Assembly (NCBI RefSeq): GCF_000176135.1
Contig: NZ_ACZN01000018.1
Location: 62,001-126,000 of the forward strand
From: Vibrio coralliilyticus ATCC BAA-450
GTDB taxonomy: Bacteria; Pseudomonadota; Gammaproteobacteria; Enterobacterales; Vibrionaceae
Length of the DNA: 64,000 nt
Direction: 5' to 3'
Below, in pieces: positions 34,590-43,861 of the stretch. Numbering within the stretch: position 1 is the first letter of the stretch; the number at the start of each line of letters is the position of its first letter. The notes under the pieces were generated by a model. The model made no database searches and was not told the DNA's origin. It saw nothing but the letters and a program-made list of their open reading frames with translations. Both the position numbers and the translations under genes were made by a program.

Positions 34590-35099
34590 ATGAACCCAGT
34601 TCTTCGTTACATCCAAGGTTACCCTGAACATATTGTGACGCCTGTGACTCAGATGGTGGAGTCTGGTCGCTTACAAAACTGGTTTAAACAGCGTTACCCT
34701 GATAATCATACTATTAAGAGTGAAAAAGCGCTGTTTGAATACACCATTGCGATCAAAAATCGCTATATGAAGAAAACGGCGCCGATCAGCAAAGTCATTT
34801 ACGACAATAAAATTCACTTGATCAATAACGCGCTAGGCTTGCATACCTACGTTGCGAAAGTGCATGGCGGTAAAATTAAAGCGAAGAATGAAATTCGTAT
34901 TGCGAGCGTATTTAAAAATGCTCCTGAGCCTTTACTCCGTATGCTTGTGGTGCACGAACTAGCTCACTTGAAAGAGAAAGAACACAATAAAGCGTTTTAT
35001 CAACTCTGTTGTCATATGGAACCTGACTATCATCAATTAGAGCTGGATGCTCGCCTGTTCATGATTTATACCGAGATGGTTGAGAAAGCAAATAAGTAA
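34590..35099 (+). CDS. YgjP-like metallopeptidase (M48/DUF45 family)
   Basis: 169 residues of the YgjP/SprT-like zinc metallopeptidase group. LVVHELAHLKEKEHNKAF contains HExxH and the third His ligand. The N-terminal half is poorly conserved. No signal peptide. Its stop lies 3 bp before rlmF, indicating co-transcription. Substrate unknown. Confidence 0.82.
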   Translation: MNPVLRYIQGYPEHIVTPVTQMVESGRLQNWFKQRYPDNHTIKSEKALFEYTIAIKNRYMKKTAPISKVIYDNKIHLINNALGLHTYVAKVHGGKIKAKNEIRIASVFKNAPEPLLRMLVVHELAHLKEKEHNKAFYQLCCHMEPDYHQLELDARLFMIYTEMVEKANK

Positions 35100-35102
35100 C
35101 TT

Positions 35103-36146
35103 ATGACTAAGCAGAAAAAAGCCACCCATTTAAAAACGACAAATGATACTGTTCGCTCGAAAATGAAAGTGACCGTGCTAAAAGGCAAAGCAGGTCTCCA
35201 TAAGCGAAACCTTCACCATGGTCGTTATAATTTCAATCAATTGGTAAATGCAACACCTGAACTTAAACAGTATGTCGTGAAGAACCCTAAAGGCGAAGCC
35301 TCTATTAACTTTTCCGATCCACAGGCTGTTAAGTTACTCAATAAAGCGCTGCTTGCACATCATTATGGTGTCATATCTTGGGATATTCCTAAGGGTTACT
35401 TATGCCCACCGATTCCGGGGCGCGCCGATTACATTCACCGTTTAGCAGAGTTACTGTCAAAAGATGGGAAGCAAGTGAAGCATGAATCGGTAAACGCGTT
35501 TGACGTCGGTGTCGGTGCCAACTGCATCTACCCTATTGTCGGGGCTACCCAATATGGTTGGGATTATGTGGGGTCAGACATAGATCCAGTTTCAGTAAAG
35601 AACTCTAATCAAATAGCAGAAGAAAACCCTGTACTTAAAGGTCACGTGGAGTGCCGCTTACAAACCCAGAGTCGCTATTTCTTCAAGGGAGTGATTAAGG
35701 AAAACGAGTACTTTGACGTGACGACCTGCAATCCGCCATTTCATAGATCTGTGCAGGAAGCGCAGCAAGGCACTGAACGTAAACTTAAAAAACTAAACCG
35801 CAGTAAGCAACAACGCGGTCAGGCGAGTGAGAGAGGTAAGGTTAAAGCATCGCCTATACTTAACTTTGGTGGCCAAAATGCGGAGCTTTGGTGTCCTGGT
35901 GGTGAAGCGGCTTTTATCAAGAATCTGGCGTTTGAAAGCCGTGATTTTGCTCATCAGGTATTGTGGTTTTCTACGCTTATCTCAAAGAAAGAGAATGTCC
36001 GTTGGATGCGAAAGAACCTAGAAAAAGCTGGTGCGAAAGAAGTTCAGGTTGTTGAAATGAGCCAAGGACAAAAGGTTAGCCGCTTTATCGCTTGGACATT
36101 TAAAACTGCGACTGAAAGGCAGGCGTGGTACGACGCAAAAGCATAA
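35103..36146 (+). CDS. rlmF: 23S rRNA (adenine(1618)-N6)-methyltransferase RlmF
   Basis: Methylates N6 of A1618 in 23S rRNA. 347 residues. NLHHGRYNFNQLV, DIPKGYLCPPIPGRADYIH, the SAM-binding AFDVGVGANCIYPI and the catalytic TCNPPFHRS (NPPF) are diagnostic. A lysine-rich insert at about 220-245 is typical. It is the second gene of the YgjP-rlmF pair. Confidence 0.95.
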   Translation: MTKQKKATHLKTTNDTVRSKMKVTVLKGKAGLHKRNLHHGRYNFNQLVNATPELKQYVVKNPKGEASINFSDPQAVKLLNKALLAHHYGVISWDIPKGYLCPPIPGRADYIHRLAELLSKDGKQVKHESVNAFDVGVGANCIYPIVGATQYGWDYVGSDIDPVSVKNSNQIAEENPVLKGHVECRLQTQSRYFFKGVIKENEYFDVTTCNPPFHRSVQEAQQGTERKLKKLNRSKQQRGQASERGKVKASPILNFGGQNAELWCPGGEAAFIKNLAFESRDFAHQVLWFSTLISKKENVRWMRKNLEKAGAKEVQVVEMSQGQKVSRFIAWTFKTATERQAWYDAKA

Positions 36147-36162
36147 GCATGAAGGAGGGCAT

Positions 36163-36357
36163 ATGGAAATTGAAATTTATATGCCCTGTGAGCCTGAATG
36201 GGTGTGTGATAGTTTACTGCTACTTTTTGCGCTTTTGTTTGTCTCTGGCCTGTTCGGGTTTATATATATTGTTTATAGAGAATACGTAAAAATTCAGCGC
36301 GCTTCGCGGGTCCGCGAGCGCCGTAAGCTCCCTCATTCCCAACGCAAAAAACGTTAA
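36163..36357 (+). CDS. small single-span membrane protein
   Basis: 64 residues with a very strong ribosome site (AAGGAGGGC) 5 bases before the ATG, which makes translation likely. An acidic N-terminus is followed by one hydrophobic segment (SLLLLFALLFVSGLFGFIYIV) and a highly basic tail (RASRVRERRKLPHSQRKKR). It therefore probably inserts with the tail in the cytoplasm. It follows rlmF by 16 bp. I do not recognise a family. Confidence 0.65.
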   Translation: MEIEIYMPCEPEWVCDSLLLLFALLFVSGLFGFIYIVYREYVKIQRASRVRERRKLPHSQRKKR

Positions 36358-36370
36358 CCTTTCGAGTGAT

Positions 36371-37045
36371 TTAAGGCTTTGGAGAAGGACGATGATGCTT
36401 TCGGGTCTCCAGCTCGACCATAAGTCTCAGTGATATCTCTTGCATGCCAAACTGTTGATGAAAAAGCGTTAAATGGCCTTGTGCTGCTTCATACCTTCCT
36501 TGATTCATTTCCAGTTGTGCCAAATTTAGAATAGCCTGAGGTCGGTTTGAGTCATGAGCAATTGCCCGCTCAAAGTAACGGGCTGCTCTAGCTTGTTGGC
36601 CTGCTTTCAAAGCGCAAAATGCCGCATTCTCATAACTGTCGGCAACATAGTAGTAATTGGGTTGAATTACCGCTCTTTCGAACAGTACGTTGGCTTCCTG
36701 AAATCGAGATTGCTTACATAGAAAGCTACCATAATCGTTGAGTAACTGTCCGTTGTTAGGGTGTTGTGAAATGGCTTGTTGAAACCAGTGCTCCGCGTGG
36801 GTGAACTCAGAAACCTGTTCTAGATAATGTGCCATTGCTAACTGAGCGCGATAGTACTCTGGTGCGTGCTCAAGTGCCTTTTGGATATTTTCTCTTGCTT
36901 TTACCCTGTTATCACGTTGCAAATAACTCAAGCCCAATGCTATTCGCGCGTCGGCCTTGTCTTTTGTGCCTGCAGTGACAGTTTGAGTGTCAATTGTGAC
37001 ACATGAGGACAAAAGCATTGTGGCGATGAGGCAAAAAAAGCGCAT
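36371..37045 (-). CDS. TPR lipoprotein, PilF/PilW-like
   Basis: About 224 residues from ATG 37043-37045. This start is chosen because it gives a lipoprotein signal peptide with lipobox LLSSC; a 26-residue upstream extension has no such feature. The mature part contains about five tetratricopeptide repeats, with conserved GLSYLQRDNRVKARENIQKAL and PNNGQLLNDYGSFLCKQSRF, as in the PilF/PilW pilotin that helps assemble the type IV pilus secretin. No other pilus genes are nearby, so it may be a stray pilotin or an unrelated outer-membrane TPR protein. Confidence 0.72.
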   Translation of the reverse strand: MRFFCLIATMLLSSCVTIDTQTVTAGTKDKADARIALGLSYLQRDNRVKARENIQKALEHAPEYYRAQLAMAHYLEQVSEFTHAEHWFQQAISQHPNNGQLLNDYGSFLCKQSRFQEANVLFERAVIQPNYYYVADSYENAAFCALKAGQQARAARYFERAIAHDSNRPQAILNLAQLEMNQGRYEAAQGHLTLFHQQFGMQEISLRLMVELETRKHHRPSPKP

Positions 37046-37167
37046 AAGATAGATGTAGAAAATTTTAAGGATCTTGAATGTATAACGTGGTCTGTCCGGT
37101 CTGGTAAAAATGAGCCCAATCATGCGGCTGATTTGGCAACAATACTAGTAAATAAAGGAGACGAAGT

Positions 37168-37980
37168 GTGAGAAAACAAGTCGTTGGTGCAACCGTTCTA
37201 AGCTTCCTAGCTGGGTTATCGATAAAATCGTCCATTGCTTCAGAACTGGATGCTACCACTCGTTTTGCTGACAGTGGTGTTGCTTATGTCGAGCGGGGTA
37301 ATGCAGCCAGTAACTATCGGTTGATCTTCATACATGGCTCACCGGGTAACAAAGAGGGGTATGAAGCATATCTTAAAGATACGTGGCTGCTCGAAAATGC
37401 AGAGCTCATCTCCGTGGACCGTGTTGGATATGGCCAGTCTCCAGAAGAGCTTGCAGCCGATTTGGATTCGCAGTCAAAGTCGATAGAATCACTACTTGCT
37501 AAAGACAAAGTTAACATTCTCATTGGCCATTCCCTTGGTGGTCCAATTGCTCTGAACCTTGCATTAATGTTTCCAAATCTTGTTCAGGGGATGGTGCTGG
37601 TGGCGCCTGCGTTTGATCCCAAACTAGAGGAGCCAAAATGGTATAACGAGCTCGCAGATACTTGGTTGGTCAGTGTGTTTTTGTCTGATAACTGGAAAAA
37701 GTCGAACGGAGAAATGATGCCGCTGGCTGATGAGCTTTCCAAGTTGAGCAATAAAGACTGGGGCTTACTGGACTCAGTACCTGTGACTTTGATTCATGGT
37801 GATGAAGACAATATTGCCGATCCAGAAAACTCTGCATTTGCGATTCAGCGCTTAACAGGGAAAGAGAAAAAACTTGTAGAAGTGAAAGGAGAGGGGCATT
37901 TTATCCTTTGGCAAAATACCCCGAAGGTAATTAATGAGATCAAACAACTAATCAGTATCGCTGACCTCAATCGTCCGTAG
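37168..37980 (+). CDS. exported alpha/beta hydrolase
   Basis: 270 residues. GTG 37168 has an AAAGGAG site 8 bases upstream. An N-terminal hydrophobic stretch (VVGATVLSFLAGLSIKSSIA) suggests export. The fold is clear: oxyanion loop IFIHGSPGNKEGYEAY, nucleophile elbow ILIGHSLGGPIAL (Ser), the acid DED region after VTLIHG, and catalytic His in GEGHFILWQ. Substrate unknown. It overlaps the convergent metA gene by 14 bp at the 3' end. Confidence 0.83.
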   Translation: MRKQVVGATVLSFLAGLSIKSSIASELDATTRFADSGVAYVERGNAASNYRLIFIHGSPGNKEGYEAYLKDTWLLENAELISVDRVGYGQSPEELAADLDSQSKSIESLLAKDKVNILIGHSLGGPIALNLALMFPNLVQGMVLVAPAFDPKLEEPKWYNELADTWLVSVFLSDNWKKSNGEMMPLADELSKLSNKDWGLLDSVPVTLIHGDEDNIADPENSAFAIQRLTGKEKKLVEVKGEGHFILWQNTPKVINEIKQLISIADLNRP

Positions 37981-38908
37981 TAAAGTTGGCTTCACTGAAA
38001 TGATCCAAGTCGTAAGGTGTTTGCTGGTAAACGCAGTAATTGAGCCAGTTTGAGAACAATAAATGGCCATGGCTTCGCCAGCTCGCAACAGGCTTGTTAT
38101 CAGGGTTATTGTTCGGGTAATAGTTCACAGGAATTGCGGGCTCCATTCCTTCTCCCAGATCACGAATGTATTCGTTGTGAAGTGTGAAGGCATCATATTC
38201 TGGGTGGCCTGTGACAAATACGTTTCGCTTGTCTTTTGTCGCAGCCAAATAAACGCCAGCAACATCTGAAGTTGCCAGTACATCCAAATCGGTATGTTCA
38301 GCTAGATACTCTGGAGAGAAATCAGCGTATCGCGAGTGAGGAGCAAGAAACGTATCATCGAAGCCACGCAAAACAGGGTGATATGGCTGATGAATTTGAT
38401 GATGATAAACACCAGACAGCTTTTCTTTACGTGTGCGTTTTGGCAAATCATAAAGCAGTTTTAAACCGGCCTGCGCAGCCCAACAGACATACAGGGTTGA
38501 GGTGACATGTTGCTTCGCCCAATTCATGATCGCCTCTAGATGTTCCCAGTAGATCACATCTTCAAATTGAACCAAGCCCAGCGGAGCGCCGGTAATAATC
38601 AGTCCATCGAAGTTGCGCCCTTTCACCATCTCAAATTGACGATAGAAGTTATCAAGATGCTCAGTCGGCGTGTTTTTACTTGGCCTGTCATCGATACGAA
38701 GCAGTTCAATATCAACCTGAAGTGGGCTGTTGGAAAGCAAACGAAGGAACTGCGTTTCAGTCTCGATCTTTTTCGGCATAAGATTGAGGATCAATACCTT
38801 AAGTGGACGAATCTCCTGGGTAGAGGCTCGGGATTCAGGCATTACGAATATGTTTTCCTGACGTAATACATCACTAGCAGGTAATTGGTCGGGGATCTTA
38901 ATCGGCAC
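37967..38908 (-). CDS. metA: homoserine O-acyltransferase MetA
   Basis: Activates homoserine, usually with succinyl-CoA in this group, as the first committed step of methionine synthesis. The GTG start at 38906-38908 is chosen because VPIKIPDQLPASDVLRQENI matches the family start and GGGAG lies upstream; a 13-residue extension is unsupported. LILNLMPKKIETETQFLRLL, TGAPLGLVQFEDV, YVCWAAQAGLKLLYDLPK (catalytic Cys) and VTGHPEYDAFTLHNEY (His/Glu) are intact. A MetJ-type operator lies just upstream. Confidence 0.95.
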   Translation of the reverse strand: MPIKIPDQLPASDVLRQENIFVMPESRASTQEIRPLKVLILNLMPKKIETETQFLRLLSNSPLQVDIELLRIDDRPSKNTPTEHLDNFYRQFEMVKGRNFDGLIITGAPLGLVQFEDVIYWEHLEAIMNWAKQHVTSTLYVCWAAQAGLKLLYDLPKRTRKEKLSGVYHHQIHQPYHPVLRGFDDTFLAPHSRYADFSPEYLAEHTDLDVLATSDVAGVYLAATKDKRNVFVTGHPEYDAFTLHNEYIRDLGEGMEPAIPVNYYPNNNPDNKPVASWRSHGHLLFSNWLNYCVYQQTPYDLDHFSEANFTTDD

Positions 38909-38933
38909 AGCTTTCTCCCTAAGCTTTGTTTTT

Positions 38934-38949
38934 AGACGTCTATACATCC
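38934..38949. promoter_or_regulatory. MetJ operator upstream of metA
   Basis: AGACGTCT (38934-38941) is a perfect met box, followed by a second, poorer 8-mer ATACATCC. Tandem met boxes bind MetJ dimers with S-adenosylmethionine, so metA should be repressed when methionine is plentiful. Confidence 0.85.
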
Positions 38950-39040
38950 AAAGTTAACTCAAACGGAATGAGATGTCGATAGCATTTTTATGCTTATTTA
39001 CGGTAATATCACCGCCTCATTATTCGATTTATTCATTTTC

Positions 39041-39433
39041 ATGACGTTAAAACTGACCATTATTCGCGGATTGCCTGGTTCAGGGAAAAGTACGCTGGCT
39101 AAGACACTGGATGTGAATCATTACGAAGCGGACATGTATTTCGTTGATGCAAAAGGTGAATATGACTTCAGGCCAGAACATATCGCAAAGGCCCATGATT
39201 GGTGTAAGAACATGACACGGGACAGCCTGATGAAAAGACAAAGCGTAGTGGTTTCGAACACGTTTGTGATGAGATGGGAAATAGCGCCTTACTATCAGAT
39301 GGCAAAGCGGTACGGTGCTGAGTTTGAAATCATTGAATGTAAAGAGAACTTTGGCAATATTCACGGTGTAACAACGAGCACCATCCAGCAAATGAAGAAA
39401 CGGTGGCAAGAATGGCGAAAAGATCAGCCATAG
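39041..39433 (+). CDS. P-loop ATP-binding protein (AAA_33-like kinase)
   Basis: About 130 residues from ATG 39041 (MTLKLTIIRGLPGSGKST), chosen because it begins the P-loop strand; an upstream ATG at 38990 adds 17 hydrophobic residues and is less likely. Walker A is GLPGSGKSTLAK, and a second strand RQSVVVSNTFVMRWE follows. It resembles N4BP2L1-like small kinases of unknown substrate. Neither start has a good ribosome site. It overlaps the DUF3859 gene. Confidence 0.75.
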   Translation: MTLKLTIIRGLPGSGKSTLAKTLDVNHYEADMYFVDAKGEYDFRPEHIAKAHDWCKNMTRDSLMKRQSVVVSNTFVMRWEIAPYYQMAKRYGAEFEIIECKENFGNIHGVTTSTIQQMKKRWQEWRKDQP

Positions 39434-39849
39434 TAGAAATGACGTCTTACGGCATCTATAGTCAATGGGATTCCAAGTCAAAACATCTACCGAAGATACA
39501 AGAATTTACAACCAAAGTGCCTGCCGATCAGGATATCGAATTTGGTTTCATTGTGAATATTAAAAAAGCCAAAGGGCAAGTTATTGAATATTGTATTGAA
39601 CATCCGGGCGTATTAGGTAAAAAAGGCCAAGTGCTGGACCCTTTTACAGGTGATCTTCACATTGGAAACAACGACTGGAATTTCTATCTAGGTGATACAA
39701 TCCAGTTGCTCGACCCGATTAATGGATTCGACTCCAATATTGGAAAGTGGCGGATGACTATCGAAATGAATGGGAAAGTCATTGCCGAAAAAACCTTCGA
39801 AATATACAGTCGAGATGAAGGTGAATTCTGGAAAAGAAGAGGGTTCTAA
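39412..39849 (+). CDS. DUF3859 family protein
   Basis: About 145 residues; GTG 39403 and ATG 39412 are both possible starts. The sequence matches DUF3859: SYGIYSQWDSKSKHLPKI, IEFGFIVNIKKAKGQ, CIEHPGV, and IEMNGKVIAEKTFEIY. A beta-rich cytoplasmic protein with no known role. It begins inside the P-loop gene, so translation is probably coupled. A bidirectional terminator follows. Confidence 0.78.
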   Translation: MAKRSAIVEMTSYGIYSQWDSKSKHLPKIQEFTTKVPADQDIEFGFIVNIKKAKGQVIEYCIEHPGVLGKKGQVLDPFTGDLHIGNNDWNFYLGDTIQLLDPINGFDSNIGKWRMTIEMNGKVIAEKTFEIYSRDEGEFWKRRGF

Positions 39850-39850
39850 T

Positions 39851-39880
39851 AAAAGCCCGTTATAGTGACACGGGCTTTTA
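39851..39880. terminator. bidirectional terminator
   Basis: AAAAGCCCGT (39851-39860), a 9-base loop and ACGGGCTTTT (39870-39879), with T-runs on both strands. It separates the convergent DUF3859 and EAL genes. Confidence 0.92.
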
Positions 39881-39881
39881 T

Positions 39882-41381
39882 TTACAACCAAGATTCTTTG
39901 AGATCGTCTAATTCTAGGGGCTTGGAGAAATGGTAGCCCTGCAGGTATGATACATTCATTTTGGCCAGATATTCGACTTGGTTTTGTTCTTCCACTCCCT
40001 CCGCAATCATTTTTACTCCCAAGCGGTGGCCAAGGTCAATGATAGTATTGAGCACGGTAGAATTAACGGTTTCCAAACCTATGGTATCCACAAAACACTT
40101 ATCTATTTTCAGATAATCAAATTGTGTTTTCTGAATGACAGAGAGAGCGGTGTGTCCGGTACCAAAGTCGTCAATAGAAACCAAAATACCACTCTTACGA
40201 AGGTCAGCGAGCGCTGTTCGACCTTTGTCGTCAAGTATTTCACGTTCTGTAACTTCTACTGTTAACTGAATTCCAATATGTCTGAATTGTCTAGCATAAC
40301 TATGTAGATTGATGAGATGGCTCTCATCATGCAGATATGAAGGTGGAACATTAATTCCTAAATGTATGCCGTTGAAATTCGCTATGCTCTGAAGATCAGC
40401 TAACGTTCGTTTCAGTACATAGTCAGTGATAGTGTTTATGAGCTGTTGGCGTTCGGCTAGTGGTATAAAAACATCGGGTCTGATTAATCCTAATGTAGGA
40501 TGCTGCCATCGAATCAGTGCTTCAAGGCCAGCCAGAGTTTCTGTTTGACTGTCTACAATAGGCTGATATGCGAGAAACAGCTCTTTTCTTTTTAAACCTT
40601 TTTTTAAATCATCGACCAGACTGTCTCTATTTCTTATATGAGACATTACCGCAAATAGAGTGATTGAAATGAGTAGTGAAAGAGGTAGACTACTCAGTCC
40701 ATAAAAAATCGCCCGCCTTTTGATGAATGCTGGACTTGCTTCCACCAAAAGAGAAAAGCCATATAGAGATGATGTTGATGTGTAGTGAAGTGTGTCTGAC
40801 ACAAAAGTTCTATCCGCTGGGTAAACCTTTTGGCCAAATCGGGCAGTAATAAAACTGAGCTTATCATCCTCTACCTTACCTAGTCTTTCGACTAGATAGT
40901 TCTTGTCTACAATAGCAAAAGCACCACTGTTAGCTCTGTCTTCTTGTGCAGTTACAACGACCATTGTTCTTTGGCGCGGGTCACCTTTAATATCGAATAG
41001 AAAAACGCCGGATTTAGCTTCGTTTCGCTTAAATACACCTGTTAAATCTAAATGAAGCTCGCCACGTTTAGAGGAGCATATAGCGACACCATCCTGAACA
41101 ATGATTAATTCTCTCAAGTAGCTCTCAAATAGGAGGTCTTCTTGAATGGCTTCACAGCGCTCTGGGTATTTCATAGCTTGAGCGTTCTCGTCTTTTAGTT
41201 CAGTGATGACATCTTCGATTCTTTCTTGAAATGTAACAGCGATATTTCTTAGGCTGTCATTAATGCCTTGGTAAGCGACGTACAGTGAAGCTGGAAAAAC
41301 AATGAGGATTGGAATTAAGGCGTAAGCGAGCAGTGATTTAACTTCTAGCGTCAACGTTGGTGTTGGCAAAGATCTGTTCAT
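39882..41381 (-). CDS. CSS-motif EAL phosphodiesterase (membrane sensor)
   Basis: About 499 residues from ATG 41379-41381; an upstream extension is possible. Two membrane helices bracket a periplasmic CSS-motif domain (GVAICSSKRGEL), which in relatives is controlled by disulfide state. The cytoplasmic EAL domain follows, with LAYQPIVDSQTETLAGLEAL (EAL) and VSIDDFGTGHTALS (the DDFGTG metal site) intact. It should hydrolyse cyclic di-GMP to pGpG. Located alone after a terminator. Confidence 0.9.
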   Translation of the reverse strand: MNRSLPTPTLTLEVKSLLAYALIPILIVFPASLYVAYQGINDSLRNIAVTFQERIEDVITELKDENAQAMKYPERCEAIQEDLLFESYLRELIIVQDGVAICSSKRGELHLDLTGVFKRNEAKSGVFLFDIKGDPRQRTMVVVTAQEDRANSGAFAIVDKNYLVERLGKVEDDKLSFITARFGQKVYPADRTFVSDTLHYTSTSSLYGFSLLVEASPAFIKRRAIFYGLSSLPLSLLISITLFAVMSHIRNRDSLVDDLKKGLKRKELFLAYQPIVDSQTETLAGLEALIRWQHPTLGLIRPDVFIPLAERQQLINTITDYVLKRTLADLQSIANFNGIHLGINVPPSYLHDESHLINLHSYARQFRHIGIQLTVEVTEREILDDKGRTALADLRKSGILVSIDDFGTGHTALSVIQKTQFDYLKIDKCFVDTIGLETVNSTVLNTIIDLGHRLGVKMIAEGVEEQNQVEYLAKMNVSYLQGYHFSKPLELDDLKESWL

Positions 41382-41575
41382 TTGACTTATGGAATATCCG
41401 ATGACTAATTGAACAATAGTATATATTATGAGCAAAAATGTTACATCGTTCGCAAAATAATCGCAGTAACTAAATTAACTGCTGACCGAATCTTGACCTA
41501 GAGTTCTACTTTCCTCCCAAATTCTCACTTAATTTTTTGAAGAATTTAAAAATACCTGACACAAAATTAGCCTTT

Positions 41576-42703
41576 TTAATAACAGTATCGGCGATAGCTG
41601 TATATTGCGATGACTCCCCAAAACAGACTTTGTAACCACAATAGGCTCCACTGGGAAGATACTTGATTCCACTCTGCGCCCATTTGATTCAAGGCAAGAA
41701 AACCCTGAATAGCAGGTGTGCTAGGAAATAGCTGCGATAACCAGGTTATTGGTGCCGGGATGCTTTCCAATGGCCAGATAAATCCAGCACTGAATACCAG
41801 CGGCATTGAGCTTATCAGCACCACCAAAGTCACTAACTCACGTCTAGGAACGATAGCGCCAAGCCAGATTCCAATCGCGCAGGACGCCAGTAAGAAAGGT
41901 AACAGTAGGGTAAGAAGCTGAGTGCTACTGGCAAGCTGGCTCACCCCATGCGTCGTAAAACTGTGCCCGAAGTAATACATACTCAAAAGATAATAAACAG
42001 TGGTGAGTACACAAAGCCTTACCAACAAAAGCGTTGTCGGTGAGGTTTTGCTCCAATACCCTGTGCCATTCTTCTGACTCCCGGTCATTAGGCCTGCTGC
42101 CATCACAAGTGTTTGCTGGAGTATTAAAACGAATACGGCAGGCACGACGTAATCTATATAGCCCATACGTGGGTTAAAGGTTGGTTTTAAATTGAGTTTG
42201 GTTGAGGCGAACTGCTCGCTGGCTAAAGAGAGAGGAACGCCGTCCAATATTAATCTGGATACTTTAGTTTGCGCCGCCAATGTGCCTCCTGCTTGTGCCA
42301 ACCCTTCTACTATGGTGCCGTAAACCAGAAAATAGGAAGCATCACCGGCAAAGGAGAGCGTTGGGCTTTTACCGAGTAACAAGCCTTTATAGAAATGCTC
42401 TGGAATGACTAGAAAGCCGCTCACTTCACCGTTGAGAAAGGCTTGGTGAGCTGCCTCAATGGTGTAATCTCGCTGAACAACCTTGGCTTGTGGCGTTGCG
42501 TCTACCATTCGCTCCAACTGGTAGCTTATCTGGCTTTGATCGAGGTTAACGATACTGATCTTTTGCTCTCTTGGAGTTTGGTGGCTGTAGGGAAGCGGGT
42601 AGAGGAACGAATAGAATACAACGCCTCCAAAAACAGTCAGCATCACCACAGGGTTTGTTAGAAGCGCTTTGAGTTCAGCATAGAATACTTGTCTGAATGT
42701 CAT
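41576..42703 (-). CDS. ABC-2 type permease, efflux operon
   Basis: 375 residues. One N-terminal helix, a large extracytoplasmic domain (IVNLDQSQISYQLERMVDA, VSGFLVIPEHFYKG), and five C-terminal helices, as in YhhJ-type ABC-2 permeases. Last gene of a TolC-HlyD-permease-permease operon; it overlaps the preceding permease by 4 bases. No ATP-binding subunit is encoded in the operon. Confidence 0.85.
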   Translation of the reverse strand: MTFRQVFYAELKALLTNPVVMLTVFGGVVFYSFLYPLPYSHQTPREQKISIVNLDQSQISYQLERMVDATPQAKVVQRDYTIEAAHQAFLNGEVSGFLVIPEHFYKGLLLGKSPTLSFAGDASYFLVYGTIVEGLAQAGGTLAAQTKVSRLILDGVPLSLASEQFASTKLNLKPTFNPRMGYIDYVVPAVFVLILQQTLVMAAGLMTGSQKNGTGYWSKTSPTTLLLVRLCVLTTVYYLLSMYYFGHSFTTHGVSQLASSTQLLTLLLPFLLASCAIGIWLGAIVPRRELVTLVVLISSMPLVFSAGFIWPLESIPAPITWLSQLFPSTPAIQGFLALNQMGAEWNQVSSQWSLLWLQSLFWGVIAIYSYRRYCY

Positions 42704-43860
42704 TTGGCCTCCTGTGAATATAGGCTGTTATGGCGAGATAGATGCTTTTTGATCAAAAGTACCGATATTAACGCAGGCAGTAAGTACCCTGACATCGGCA
42801 ACAGACCTAGCGCTGTATTCACCCAAAACTGTCCGTAGCTGACTTGGCTTACCTGAGCTTCAATATAGTGACTGATAGGCAGTAAACTTCGCCAGAATTG
42901 TGCGAGTGGGTTCATGTCGGTAACTGGAAAAGTGATGCCCATAAAAGCAAAACTGGGCGCAGTAAATGCTCCAGCGAAACTCATGGCGCGCGCAGGGTCG
43001 AGTGTCAAAAAGAAGAAAAAACTGCCCATGATCATACAGGCCATAACTGTCAGCCCCTGAGCAAACATCAGCACCAGTAAACTACCATTCATCGGCCAGT
43101 CAAAGCCCAAGTAAAACCAACATAGAAAAGTGAAACCTTGGACCATGAATACAGGGAAATAAGGCAGCAATGTACGAGTCCACTGCATGGTTGGCGCACT
43201 TTTGAACCACTGAGTCAAACCTCTATCCCTGTGGTTAGCCGTCAACACCAATATGGTTGAAACCACGATGATGATTTGCCACAAGGCTGGAACAATGGCA
43301 GAGACCAGAAATTGAGCATAGTTAGCGTTCTTGTTAAACAGAGGAGTGATCTGTGTTTGCACTGGAAGAGCAGTACCTACGGCAGAGCCAACGGTGCTGT
43401 TCCCTTTGGCGAGTGCTTTTGAGGCATCAATGTGCGCATTGAATGTTGCTTGAGCTTGTACTAGTGCTGAGCCGATAAGCTTTCCAATTAATATTGTTTG
43501 GCTGTTGTAGAACGCACTTACTTCGGGAGGTAAACCGCGATAAATGTCTTTATCAAAATTATCCGGAATAACAACGTACGCATACACTTGGCTTGAAACC
43601 AACGCTTGTTTTGCCTCCGCAACGTCAGAAAAGTGATGGGTGACAGACAGTGTGGCGGTTGCATCGTAGTTGCGACTAAGCTGCCTTGAAAGCTGACTGT
43701 GGGATAGATCGACAACGCCAATGGGGAGGTCTCTTGCAATACCCTGAGAAAATATCGCCCAGATAGAGACAACCAATATAAGCGGTATCCATGTCAGACA
43801 CGAGAGCAGCCATCGGTCTCGTTGCAGTATGCGCCACTGCGTGGCGAATAAATCGGACAT
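42700..43860 (-). CDS. ABC-2 type permease, efflux operon
   Basis: About 386 residues. ATG 43858-43860 is preferred over an upstream TTG because the HlyD stop at 43862-43864 lies one base before it (TAA-A-ATG). Same topology as its neighbour: one helix, an extracytoplasmic loop (YAYVVIPDNFDKDIYRG), then five helices. The two permeases probably form a heterodimer exporting a drug or small molecule. Confidence 0.85.
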   Translation of the reverse strand: MSDLFATQWRILQRDRWLLSCLTWIPLILVVSIWAIFSQGIARDLPIGVVDLSHSQLSRQLSRNYDATATLSVTHHFSDVAEAKQALVSSQVYAYVVIPDNFDKDIYRGLPPEVSAFYNSQTILIGKLIGSALVQAQATFNAHIDASKALAKGNSTVGSAVGTALPVQTQITPLFNKNANYAQFLVSAIVPALWQIIIVVSTILVLTANHRDRGLTQWFKSAPTMQWTRTLLPYFPVFMVQGFTFLCWFYLGFDWPMNGSLLVLMFAQGLTVMACMIMGSFFFFLTLDPARAMSFAGAFTAPSFAFMGITFPVTDMNPLAQFWRSLLPISHYIEAQVSQVSYGQFWVNTALGLLPMSGYLLPALISVLLIKKHLSRHNSLYSQEAK

Positions 43861-43861
43861 T

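Noticed and set aside
37045..37123. 26-residue N-terminal extension of the TPR lipoprotein
   Set aside because: It would bury the lipobox LLSSC away from the N-terminus; the internal ATG gives a normal lipoprotein signal.
38908..38947. 13-residue N-terminal extension of MetA
   Set aside because: Upstream codons overlap the MetJ operator and lack family similarity; GTG with GGGAG fits better.
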